Source of the DNA: Gammaproteobacteria bacterium
GTDB lineage: Bacteria; Pseudomonadota; Gammaproteobacteria; Xanthomonadales; Marinicellaceae
Length of the DNA stretch: 55,958 bases
Assembly (NCBI GenBank): GCA_024280395.1
Contig: JAJRQG010000133.1
Coordinates: forward strand, 1 to 55,958
Reading direction: 5' to 3'
How positions within the stretch are numbered: position 1 is the first letter of the stretch; the number at the start of each line of letters is the position of its first letter. The notes below the pieces were generated by a model. It was given only the letters and a program-made list of their open reading frames with translations, was not told the origin of the DNA and searched no databases. A program made the position numbers and the translations under genes. Below, one piece after another: positions 1-7,746 of the stretch.

Positions 1-31
1 ATTGTTGACATAAATTTATAGTTTGGTGTTA

Positions 32-1555
32 TTAGTGTAGTGTTGGGCCATTATAAGCCATAAGACTCAAAGTCATTTGAGTTTCTTTGCCAATGATGCC
101 ATCGGCCAACAATCCGTGATCTTTTTGAAAATCAATTATCCAGTCTTTAAGCTGTAACTCGGTTACTTTATCTGTTGAAAGCGTGTTTGCCATTTCTAAA
201 GCCCAGTCGCTTAAATCACTGTCTTCGGGATCGATTAATAATTCAGCAGGCATAGGCCAGATAATAAAATAAGTTCCTAGCCATTGTTGATTTAACCATT
301 GTTTTTTAACAGCGACAAGCTGGTTTTTATCATTCAACAATTCAATATCATCGTTGCCAATTGCTCTTAGTAATACCAACTTTTCATTCCCTAATTGTAA
401 CAAGACCGGATGGTTTAATTCGTGCAATAGGTTTAGGTTGCCTTGACGACGCAAACAAGCCATACCCGTATCTTTGCTATCTGGGCATTCAGATTTTTGC
501 CAATTTTTATCACTTTTTGCATCCCATAATTGATAAAAATTTTGCCAAGCTGTTTTTATGGTCGCTGGTTCGAAGTCATGCTCTTCTTTAACATTTGTGG
601 CATTGGGTTTATCTAATTTATAAAAAGTATTAATATCATGACTAACTTGTTTGGAAATATAAAAACTCAGTGGTATTAACGCAATGATTCCTATAATTAT
701 TGCAATCAACTTCCAATTGAAAGATTCTCTAGGCTGATTTCTTTCCGGCATCACTTCAATAGCAGCTGTCTTAATGTGTTTTACATTGATTTGTTTGCTG
801 TCATCCGAATAAGCGGCCAACAAAGCGCGATCCATCAATATATTAATCAAACGTGGAACGCCGCCTGTTATTTTATGCACATGTTTTGATAATGATTTTG
901 AAACAATTTCTGGGTTTGCTCCTGCTATAGAAATTCTATGTTGCAAATAATCGTATGTTTCATCAACATCCAACGGCATCAAATGATAACGAGCAGTTAC
1001 CCGTTGTGCTAATTGTCGCAAGTCATTTCTTCGCATGGTTGAACGCAATTCTGGCTGTCCAATCAATATGATTTGTAATAGCTTGTGGGTATTGGTTTCT
1101 AAGTTGGTCAACAACCTCAACTGCTCGAGCGTATCCCTGGGCAAGTTTTGCGCTTCATCAATAATCACCACCGTATTTTCACCATCGGACCAAGACTTTA
1201 ATAAATAATTATTCAGCTTGTCGATTAAAGCATTAAGTTTACCCTTAATTCCACGCATAGAAACTTTGAGTTCTTTGCAGATATTCTGAATCAACTCTAG
1301 TGGTGTAAGCGTAGGATTGAGGATTAATGCAATATTGGTTTTGTCTGGGATCTGATCCAACAACAAACGGCTAATGGTGGTTTTACCCGTACCTACTTCA
1401 CCAGTTAATTGCACAAAACCAGCTCCGCCACCACGGGTAATTCCATAAACCAGATGCGCCAGAGACTCTTCGTGTTTTTTACTCAAAAAAACGAATTTGG
1501 GATCAGGAGTAATGGAAAATGGCGGCTCGTCAAAACCGAAGTAGTCTAAATACAT
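32..1555 (-). CDS. gspA: GspA/ExeA-like AAA ATPase with peptidoglycan-binding domain
   Basis: The protein has 507 residues. The cytoplasmic N-terminal AAA ATPase has a Walker A motif GEVGTGKTT (residues 52-60) and Walker B VVIIDEAQN (about 129-137). One membrane segment lies at about 281-301. The periplasmic part ends in a putative peptidoglycan-binding fold (about 455-500, around FQKDHGLLADGIIG). This is the domain order of GspA/ExeA, which with GspB helps assemble the type II secretin through the cell wall. No gspB or other secretion gene is visible next to it, so its actual partner is unknown; related ATPases also serve other envelope machines. It lies about 100 bp downstream of the TPR gene and could be read from the same transcript. 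Family assignment is confident, secretion role is inferred. Confidence 0.85.
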   Translation of the reverse strand: MYLDYFGFDEPPFSITPDPKFVFLSKKHEESLAHLVYGITRGGGAGFVQLTGEVGTGKTTISRLLLDQIPDKTNIALILNPTLTPLELIQNICKELKVSMRGIKGKLNALIDKLNNYLLKSWSDGENTVVIIDEAQNLPRDTLEQLRLLTNLETNTHKLLQIILIGQPELRSTMRRNDLRQLAQRVTARYHLMPLDVDETYDYLQHRISIAGANPEIVSKSLSKHVHKITGGVPRLINILMDRALLAAYSDDSKQINVKHIKTAAIEVMPERNQPRESFNWKLIAIIIGIIALIPLSFYISKQVSHDINTFYKLDKPNATNVKEEHDFEPATIKTAWQNFYQLWDAKSDKNWQKSECPDSKDTGMACLRRQGNLNLLHELNHPVLLQLGNEKLVLLRAIGNDDIELLNDKNQLVAVKKQWLNQQWLGTYFIIWPMPAELLIDPEDSDLSDWALEMANTLSTDKVTELQLKDWIIDFQKDHGLLADGIIGKETQMTLSLMAYNGPTLH

Positions 1556-1629
1556 AGTGTAGAGTTTGACACATTAATTACATAAAGTTCAATTGTACAT
1601 GAAGTACCACTTATCTTTTAATATTCAGT

Positions 1630-1654
1630 ATGAAATTATTCTAGAATAATAATT
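1630..1654. terminator. AT-rich palindrome between two minus-strand genes
   Basis: AAATTATT and a near-complementary AATAATAATTT flank a CTAG centre just after the TPR gene stop. It could be a weak terminator or pause site. It lacks a GC-rich stem, so confidence is low. Confidence 0.25.
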
Positions 1655-2296
1655 TTAGTCTTCTAACTCATCATCAATCTTAGCCATTAAAGATTTTACT
1701 TCGGCTTGGCGACCTGAATCAGCCAATGGGCGTGTGGGTCTTGGCGCTGCATTTTGGGCTTTCAAAACATGTTGCTTGGCCAGTTTATAATCGCCTTCTT
1801 CATCGAATAAGAATTCCGCATAGAAATAGTTTGAATCTATGCCATCAGGGTTTAATGCAATGCCTCTTTTCAAATATTTCATGGCTTTCTTATCGTTACC
1901 AAAACTCAATGGCCAGCCTGGGACTTTGTAGTACAAAACACCCAAGGATGTATAAGCAGAACCATTCAAAATACTGCCATCAAGTTTAATCGCTGCTTCA
2001 AATGATTTCTTGGCATGTTTTGCTAGTTTACCAGCGCTAAAAGTACCGGCAACACCTGCATAGGTTGAATAGACTATGCCCTCCCATACCAATGCTTGGG
2101 CATTTTTTGGGTTATCTAAAACCAATTGAGTCGCCACTTCTGATAATTTTTCAAAAGCCGCATCTTTGTCATCTTCGGGGATTTGATAGTTTACTACTGC
2201 CCATTGTTTTTGAACAGCCGCAACTTCATCTGTCATTTGTGCTTGTGCTTGTGCTAGGAAACTAACAGCGCTTAAAAGTAATAATAATTTTTTCAT
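1655..2296 (-). CDS. Secreted TPR-like protein
   Basis: The 213-residue protein starts with a clear signal peptide (MKKLLLLLSAVSFLAQAQAQ), so it is probably periplasmic. The rest is helical, with TPR-like spacing such as AKKSFEAAIKLD and AMKYLKRGIALNPDG, each followed by a small-residue turn. No catalytic motif is seen. The start is only 11 bp after the stop of the dehydrogenase gene, so it is probably the last member of the thermostable-hemolysin/ligase operon. A TPR protein might serve as a scaffold or lipid-trafficking partner for that cassette, but this is inference from position only. It also resembles TatT-like TPR proteins in overall style. Confidence 0.7.
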   Translation of the reverse strand: MKKLLLLLSAVSFLAQAQAQMTDEVAAVQKQWAVVNYQIPEDDKDAAFEKLSEVATQLVLDNPKNAQALVWEGIVYSTYAGVAGTFSAGKLAKHAKKSFEAAIKLDGSILNGSAYTSLGVLYYKVPGWPLSFGNDKKAMKYLKRGIALNPDGIDSNYFYAEFLFDEEGDYKLAKQHVLKAQNAAPRPTRPLADSGRQAEVKSLMAKIDDELED

Positions 2297-2307
2297 GTTT
2301 CACCTTT

Positions 2308-3099
2308 TTATTTGAGTGTTTTCTTGATTATTGGTAGCTCTTTATTAATTGATCCACTTACAATATTGGGAAATAAGCCATTAATTTTGGCAAAGAATTT
2401 TTCTGGAAAACCAAAGAATTTTTCAGCATTTCCTTTTTCTATTGCCTTAATTATTAGTGGAGCAATTTGCTCTGGCGTATCCACATTGCTTTTTAACTTT
2501 TGATTAAGTTCATTGACCTTATCTGAGTTTATTGTTGTTGCGATTGCACGAGGTGCCAAATATTGTACTTCAATATTGGTATCTGACAATTCGCGGCCCA
2601 AGGCCTGGGAAAATCCCCGCAAACCAAATTTACTGGCGCAGTAACCACTAAAACCTGGATAACCTATCGCACCAAAGGTCGAGCCTATATTTATAATTTT
2701 AGCTGTTTTGGCAGAATGTAACCATGGCATCAAATGCTTTGATAACAACATTGGTGCCAACAAATTGATATCCAACATTTGTTTGATTTTATCTACAGAT
2801 TGGTCTTGTAATAAATGCGTATCACTAATCGCTGCGTTATTGATCAAGATATGGCCATCGGTTTTAATATCAGACAATAATTTTTGCAAATCAACTGCAA
2901 AACTTTCAGTGGAGACATCTCCTGCAACGATTGTCGTATCAACCGAAAGTGTCATTTTCAAATCTCTTAACTGGCTGTCATCTCTTCCACAAATAATTAA
3001 TTGACAACCCAACGAAGAAAGCTGTTTGCACAACACTTTTCCTAATCCGCCATAGGCTCCTGTGATTACAATGGTTTGTTCTTTCCAATTGAGACTCAT
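2308..3099 (-). CDS. Short-chain dehydrogenase/reductase (SDR)
   Basis: The protein has 263 residues from an ATG at 3099. This start is preferred because it overlaps the stop of the upstream gene as ATGA; a longer frame reaching 3150 lies inside that gene. It is a classical SDR. The nucleotide-binding motif TGAYGGLG is near residue 13, INNAA is in the middle, and the catalytic Tyr-Lys pair is in GYCASKFG after an active-site serine (IGSTFG). Such enzymes reduce or oxidise carbonyl/hydroxyl groups with NAD(P)H. As the last enzyme of a ligase/diiron-oxidase cassette it probably reduces an intermediate or product; the substrate is unknown. The C-terminus is lysine-rich and may touch the membrane. 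Confidence 0.88.
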   Translation of the reverse strand: MSLNWKEQTIVITGAYGGLGKVLCKQLSSLGCQLIICGRDDSQLRDLKMTLSVDTTIVAGDVSTESFAVDLQKLLSDIKTDGHILINNAAISDTHLLQDQSVDKIKQMLDINLLAPMLLSKHLMPWLHSAKTAKIINIGSTFGAIGYPGFSGYCASKFGLRGFSQALGRELSDTNIEVQYLAPRAIATTINSDKVNELNQKLKSNVDTPEQIAPLIIKAIEKGNAEKFFGFPEKFFAKINGLFPNIVSGSINKELPIIKKTLK

Positions 3100-3764
3100 G
3101 CAGGCAGGCCTCGAAATATATCGGCATAAAGACGATAAAACCTTTTGCACGATTTGATGACTATTGCCAATTGATCTGAATCTAAACGGTTGACTAAATC
3201 CTCAAAAAACTTCTGATGATTAATGTCTAAATCCCCGTGTGAAATCAAATAACTAAAGGCCTTATCTGGTAAGGACAATGACTCTTTAATTTTATTGGCT
3301 GCCAAAGTAGCTAACTGTACACTGGTTCCTTCAAGCACATGAACCATGCCTAAAAAACACAAAGGGTTGATGCGGTTAATAGAATCATAGGCATAAGATA
3401 CCATTAATTCTGTGGTAAAAGCGGGTTCTGACCCTTTCACCTTGATGTGATCCCCTCCACAGGCCTTGATGTCATTAAGTATCCATTTCTCATGGCCAAT
3501 TTCTTCTTCAATGTATTCTGCCATTGCTGTTCTTAACCATTCATCCTGTTCTGTAATTTTACTGCCAGTCAACATCAACAGAGGCACTGTATGTTTCACA
3601 TGGTGATAAGCCTGAGTTAAGAAAGCAATATACGATTCAATACTGATTTCACCTTGTATAGCCTTACCAATAATAGGCAAACTGGTCAGTTCTAATTGTT
3701 GTTGGCTTGTTGCTTGGCACAATAGTTCAAATTGACTAAGCGCTGGCTGTTTTTGAATCTGCAT
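3096..3764 (-). CDS. Heme-oxygenase-like diiron oxidase candidate (TenA/Haem_oxygenas_2 type)
   Basis: The 222-residue helical protein has the spaced ligand pattern of the heme-oxygenase-like diiron oxidase (HDO) fold: EEEIGH (Glu86-88 with His91), Glu145 in HVLEGTS, and His176/Asp180/His183 in SHGDLDINH. Known members include N-oxygenases and fatty-acid decarboxylases; TenA relatives instead use a cysteine and lack these metal ligands. The ligands seen here favour an iron-dependent oxygenase. The start codon lies 29 bp inside the ligase gene, with GAGAG upstream, and its own stop overlaps the SDR start. The three genes are therefore translationally coupled. Substrate unknown; a ligase-activated acyl or amino compound is inferred. 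Confidence 0.8.
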   Translation of the reverse strand: MQIQKQPALSQFELLCQATSQQQLELTSLPIIGKAIQGEISIESYIAFLTQAYHHVKHTVPLLMLTGSKITEQDEWLRTAMAEYIEEEIGHEKWILNDIKACGGDHIKVKGSEPAFTTELMVSYAYDSINRINPLCFLGMVHVLEGTSVQLATLAANKIKESLSLPDKAFSYLISHGDLDINHQKFFEDLVNRLDSDQLAIVIKSCKRFYRLYADIFRGLPA

Positions 3765-5088
3765 AGATCTCTCGTAATTGGTGGTTAAAATAATTGAAGA
3801 TGATTTGATGTTTGGTTTTTCCTGAGGCTGTTAACATTTGGTTTTCACCATTGAATGTACAATCTGCGATAATAATTCTTTTGATGTTCGCATAATCTGG
3901 TAAAGTTTTGTTTAGCCTGGCCACTTTATTCCAAAGTGTATCCAAACAAGCTGAAGTGACGCAAATTGCCGTTAAATACGGCTGTGCTTCGCCATAGACC
4001 ACAACCTGTTGAATTTCTTTTATCGCCATTAATTCTGCCTCAAGCCAGTCTGGAGAGATATTGCGTCCAAATGAATTAATAATGATATTTTTCTTTCTAC
4101 CAATAATATGAAGATTGCGATCCTTATCAAATTTCCCTAAATCTCCTGTGGCATACCATTCTTGTTGCTCTTGTTTGTCTCCTAAGTATCCTAAAAATAA
4201 TTGTCCTTTGGTCATAATTTCACCATCTTGATTAATCTTGACCTTTTGATGAGGCAAAATTTTCCCTACGTGGCCTATTTGTCTTGGGTCTATATTTAAG
4301 CTGATCACTGAACCACACTCACTGATGCCATATCCTTCAAATACTGGTAATTTTAATGCCTGGGCTTTTTGAAGCAATCCTTTGGAACAAACGGCCCCTC
4401 CAACTGCAATGAATTTTAAGAACGACAGATCTATCGTTTGTTGTTCTAAATAAACGACAATGGCTTTTAGTATTTGTGGCATTAAAATGAGACTATCGGG
4501 TTGATAATGGCATATGGCTGCAATTAACCTGCCTACATCTAAACCATTCGAACCACTTAAGCCCAGTTCTGAAAGAGGCGGTGTGATGACTTGAATATCA
4601 GTAAAGTCAGCCGCATAAGTTGCTGCCATGTTCTCAAGTAACACACCCAATGGCAAAACACACAAATGTTTTTTAACTTTAAACTTATCGGTTAATTGAG
4701 CCAAAGATTTTCCTACTGATTGTAAATGTTGCAAACTCAAGCACACGCCTTTGGGTTCGCTGGTAGTGCCCGAAGTAAATGTAATTTTATGTGTTTTGGG
4801 GGGGAGAATAGGATAACTAATAACTTCTCTTTGCATTAAAAGGCTATTGGCTGAATAGTCCGAAACTTTTACAAAACCAAATGCAGACCACACCATTTGT
4901 GCTTCATTCGCACAAACAACTGTATCAATACCAACTGAATTAATCATGTGTGCTATTTGTTGGTGGCTAAAAAAATGTGGAACGGGTACTATCACTAAAC
5001 ACATTTCGGTGAGTTTTTTGTCTAATTCTAACCACTGTTTTGAGTTGTCTAAATGGATAGCGACCCGTTTTGAAATTGCCAAACTCAT
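3736..5088 (-). CDS. AMP-dependent acyl-CoA synthetase/ligase-like enzyme
   Basis: This 450-residue ANL-superfamily adenylating enzyme carries the phosphate-binding loop TSGTTSEPKG (residues 105-114), the A5-type motif EGYGISECG (251-259), ATGDLG (313-318) and the hinge/A8 region IIGRKKNIIINSFGRNISP (about 328-346). All core motifs are present, so activation of a carboxylic acid as acyl-AMP is likely; transfer to CoA or to an amine is not shown. At 450 residues it is shorter than typical fatty-acid ligases (about 500-560), mainly at the N-terminus. It begins 1 bp after the stop of the thermostable-hemolysin-family gene and overlaps the next gene by 29 bp. Substrate is unknown; a long-chain acyl group is plausible. 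Confidence 0.88.
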   Translation of the reverse strand: MSLAISKRVAIHLDNSKQWLELDKKLTEMCLVIVPVPHFFSHQQIAHMINSVGIDTVVCANEAQMVWSAFGFVKVSDYSANSLLMQREVISYPILPPKTHKITFTSGTTSEPKGVCLSLQHLQSVGKSLAQLTDKFKVKKHLCVLPLGVLLENMAATYAADFTDIQVITPPLSELGLSGSNGLDVGRLIAAICHYQPDSLILMPQILKAIVVYLEQQTIDLSFLKFIAVGGAVCSKGLLQKAQALKLPVFEGYGISECGSVISLNIDPRQIGHVGKILPHQKVKINQDGEIMTKGQLFLGYLGDKQEQQEWYATGDLGKFDKDRNLHIIGRKKNIIINSFGRNISPDWLEAELMAIKEIQQVVVYGEAQPYLTAICVTSACLDTLWNKVARLNKTLPDYANIKRIIIADCTFNGENQMLTASGKTKHQIIFNYFNHQLREIYADSKTASA

Positions 5089-5089
5089 A

Positions 5090-5725
5090 TTAAAAATTCA
5101 TGTTTTTTTGGACACTGGAATAATACACTGCTGGTTTGAACTTGTAATAATTTCCCCAATCAGTTGCAGCTCCATTAACTGCTTCCAACGTTGCAATTTG
5201 TAAATGGATCAACTTCACTGAAAATTTTTCAAAATAAACTTTAATCGGTGCAGTTAAAGTATATACCGCCCAATCAATATCCAAAGATTTAATGTATTGA
5301 CTAAAAATTGGCAGAATGATTTTTATGTCAGAACTATCTCTGACTACTAAATTCCCCATTTCCAATATTTTATTTCGAGAGACTTTCTTGGATTCATTGA
5401 TCTGAATTAAATTTTCAATAGTTTGTTTGAGGTAACATTCAGAAAACAAAGCTTCTTCATCTGCATATCTTAATCCCAGTGCCCCAATAATTGAACCATC
5501 ACTAATTTTAGTAATGGCCAAGATAAGTGGGAAGAAAGTTCTTAAATGGGCGGAAAAATGTTTTTTATAAGAGACTCTAATAAAATTTTCTACATCTACA
5601 CGGCTATTGCTTGCAGTTGAAACCAGTTGGATTTTATATTTGTTTTTTAAAACACCTGTATGGGTTGCACTGTAATGCAGAGCATTGTTTGATTGAGTTG
5701 GCATTACTAATTGTAAGTTTGTCAT
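5090..5725 (-). CDS. Thermostable-hemolysin family (GNAT-like) protein
   Basis: The 211-residue protein matches the thermostable hemolysin (T_hemolysin) family by several short signatures: AHLRTFFP (59-66), GLRYADEEALFSECYL (84-99), EMGNLV (122-127) and DWGNYYKFKP (189-198). The family name comes from a Vibrio hemolysin, but the fold belongs, to my knowledge, with acyltransferases of the GNAT/autoinducer-synthase type. There is no signal peptide, so a secreted toxin is unlikely. As first gene of a ligase / diiron-oxidase / SDR operon it more plausibly transfers an acyl group. Its true substrate is unknown. It is transcribed leftward from the 396-bp divergent promoter region. Confidence 0.85.
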   Translation of the reverse strand: MTNLQLVMPTQSNNALHYSATHTGVLKNKYKIQLVSTASNSRVDVENFIRVSYKKHFSAHLRTFFPLILAITKISDGSIIGALGLRYADEEALFSECYLKQTIENLIQINESKKVSRNKILEMGNLVVRDSSDIKIILPIFSQYIKSLDIDWAVYTLTAPIKVYFEKFSVKLIHLQIATLEAVNGAATDWGNYYKFKPAVYYSSVQKNMNF

Positions 5726-5853
5726 TTTTTTCTCATGATGAAATTCTTATTTCTTACAGCTTAGAGAATGCATTACTTTTAAATCAATCGCACAATTAAT
5801 AAATATTTAAATTAATTGTATTGACGTTAGTTAGCAACATTAACTTTAGAAAC

Positions 5854-5870
5854 ATTAGCATCCTGCTAAT
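5854..5870. repeat. Perfect 7-bp inverted repeat, possible operator
   Basis: ATTAGCA and TGCTAAT are separated by TCC. The site lies 129 bp upstream of the leftward operon and 250 bp upstream of the sigma gene. Operator function is a guess from position and symmetry. Confidence 0.4.
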
Positions 5871-5997
5871 AATGGCAGGGGATTACACTGGCTATTTTAG
5901 GAAACTGTTTTAACCATTAAGTCATTTGATGGCATTATACTTGCCAAAATTTTATTGTATAATTCATGTGTTTATACTTTTTTCATTCTAACTATTC

Positions 5998-6017
5998 CTC
6001 AGAATTGTTGTTCTGAG
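5998..6017. repeat. Perfect 7-bp inverted repeat, possible operator or leader hairpin
   Basis: CTCAGAA and TTCTGAG are separated by six bases, about 105 bp upstream of the sigma-factor start. It could be a regulator site or sit in the leader RNA. Confidence 0.4.
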
Positions 6018-6121
6018 TCTGATAGACTAGTGAGTCAATCTATAATTAATAAAAATAATTAGATTGATTATTGTGAATAACCTCTCTAAACGGGAGACAA
6101 TGTTAAAAAAATGTTAATTGA

Positions 6122-6754
6122 ATGAATACAACTAAAGCACATAAAGATTTAGAGTTAGCCAAAGCCATTATTAATGGCGATGAGGCAGTTTTTAATCAAT
6201 TCTTTACTGATTATTATCCCCGGTTATTTCGATTTATTATGAGCCGCATCAATGGTGATAGAGATTTATCAGATGATTTTTCTCAACAAACCATGTGTAA
6301 AGCCATTGATAACATGACCAGTTTTCGAGGTGAGGCGGCACTATTTACATGGATGTGCCAAATCAGTCGTTCAGTCATACATGCGCATTTTGTAAAAGAA
6401 AAGCGACGTGGGAAAGTGGTCATACCAATGGCTGATACGAAAGAAGTAAGAGATGTACTTGATACTGTTGCAGTAAGCGAAAATCAACAACCCGAGAAAG
6501 TCAATGAATCTCAAAACTTAGCTCAACTCATTGCCGAGGTGATGGATAATTTGCCCAATAATTACGGTGACTTATTAGAAATGAAATACGTCAAACATAT
6601 GTCTATTGCTCAAATAGCAGAGAAAACTAATACGAGTATGATTTCGGTACAGTCCTCATTAGCACGAGCACGAAAAGCCTTTAAATCAGTGATGACCTCA
6701 ATTGAACAAAATAAAAAAATACATACCACAGAATCAGGAACGTGGAAGATATAA
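6122..6754 (+). CDS. ECF-type RNA polymerase sigma factor
   Basis: The 210-residue protein has region 2 (about residues 20-95; DYYPRLFRFI, DDFSQQTMCKA, FRGEAALFTWMCQI) and region 4 (about 140-190; LPNNYGDLLEMKYV followed by a helix-turn-helix IAQIAEKTNTSMISVQSSLA). It lacks regions 1 and 3, as ECF sigma factors do. It is followed after 2 bp by a FecR-type anti-sigma gene and then a TonB receptor with an STN domain, the classic cell-surface-signalling order. It presumably directs transcription of this operon. Its start codon overlaps the end of a tiny upstream reading frame (6100-6125, eight codons), which may couple or limit its translation. Confidence 0.9.
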   Translation: MNTTKAHKDLELAKAIINGDEAVFNQFFTDYYPRLFRFIMSRINGDRDLSDDFSQQTMCKAIDNMTSFRGEAALFTWMCQISRSVIHAHFVKEKRRGKVVIPMADTKEVRDVLDTVAVSENQQPEKVNESQNLAQLIAEVMDNLPNNYGDLLEMKYVKHMSIAQIAEKTNTSMISVQSSLARARKAFKSVMTSIEQNKKIHTTESGTWKI

Positions 6755-6756
6755 TT

Positions 6757-7731
6757 ATGAATATTAAACTAGACAACAAAAATATTGACGAATTAATTAG
6801 TACATTTGGTAAACGGGCGATGCCTGATGAAGTAGTAATGGAAAAAGCACGTGTGAATGTGTCCGCCCATTGGCAAGCTTCGATTAAAACTCAAAGAAGA
6901 CAACGCACACGTCTATCCCTAATTCGTATGGCAGCGAGCTTTGTGGCATTAGCAGCGGTTTTATTTTTCGTTAAGGGGAATTTATTCAATGCGTCAACAG
7001 TCAATATGGGTGAGGTTTTGTTTGCTCAAGGTCATGTACAAATTTCTGATGATCAAATGAATTGGCATGCTCTAACTCAAAATGAAGCCATTCAAACAAA
7101 TACATGGATCAAAACAACACAAAACGGTTTTGTTAATTTTGCCTTAAGTGACCAAACTCAAATTCGATTGAATGCCAATACGATTTTACACTTGGACTCT
7201 CTCATGCAAATTAATTTGCTCAAAGGTGAAATTTATCACGATGCAGACACACAAAATGCCAATCAATTGGTTATTAAAACACCTTTTGGTGATATTGAAC
7301 ACATTGGTACACGTTATGCCGTTTCTGTAAATGATTCTGCATTAACAGTTAAGGTACGAAATGGTTTGGTTAAACTTGCTTCTAATGCCCTCACCACAAC
7401 ATTGAAAAAAGGGGATTTTCTGGAATTAAATCACCAAGGCCAATTTGTTGAAAAATCCATTACTCCTTATGACGTTAAGTGGTCATGGACCAAACAATCC
7501 ATGAATACAGCCAGTATTAATCATCAGTCTTTAGCTGAATTTGTTTCTATGTACGCTCATGAAAATGGTTTAGAGGTACAATGGAACAATCTGCAAAGTA
7601 AAGCAAGACGCATTAATTTAACAGGTGATTTCACTAAATTGAATGATCAACAGTTATTAAAAACAGTCTTTTTGTCAACAAAATTTGATTTTGAAATTAA
7701 TCAAGGTATATTAACCCTTAACCTAGATTGA
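6757..7731 (+). CDS. FecR-family anti-sigma / signal-transducing membrane protein
   Basis: The 324-residue protein is read from ATG 6757, chosen over GTG 6742 because it follows the sigma stop by 2 bp and has GGAAG about eight bases upstream. A cytoplasmic N-terminus (about 1-55) precedes one membrane segment (about 56-73, rich in Ala/Val/Leu/Phe). A periplasmic FecR domain (about 90-190; LNANTILHL, GEIYHDA, TPFGDIEHIGTRYAV) is followed by a C-terminal domain that in the family contacts the receptor STN domain. It should hold the adjacent ECF sigma factor until the TonB receptor signals. Family and operon role are well supported; the inducing ligand is unknown. Confidence 0.88.
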   Translation: MNIKLDNKNIDELISTFGKRAMPDEVVMEKARVNVSAHWQASIKTQRRQRTRLSLIRMAASFVALAAVLFFVKGNLFNASTVNMGEVLFAQGHVQISDDQMNWHALTQNEAIQTNTWIKTTQNGFVNFALSDQTQIRLNANTILHLDSLMQINLLKGEIYHDADTQNANQLVIKTPFGDIEHIGTRYAVSVNDSALTVKVRNGLVKLASNALTTTLKKGDFLELNHQGQFVEKSITPYDVKWSWTKQSMNTASINHQSLAEFVSMYAHENGLEVQWNNLQSKARRINLTGDFTKLNDQQLLKTVFLSTKFDFEINQGILTLNLD

Positions 7732-7746
7732 TTAATTATAGAATTT

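Larger units (their letters stand above)
5726..6121. promoter_or_regulatory. Divergent control region between the hemolysin-family cassette and the ECF sigma operon
   Basis: These 396 bp hold no convincing gene and must contain promoters for both operons. Two hairpin-forming repeats stand out: ATTAGCA-TCC-TGCTAAT at 5854-5870, and CTCAGAA-TTGTTG-TTCTGAG at 5998-6017. No T-run follows either, so they look more like operators than terminators. I cannot assign confident -35/-10 boxes. Confidence 0.5.

Noticed and set aside
3099..3150. Longer N-terminus of the SDR gene
   Set aside because: The extra codons lie inside the preceding gene; the ATGA overlap at 3096-3099 and the SDR motif spacing support the later start.
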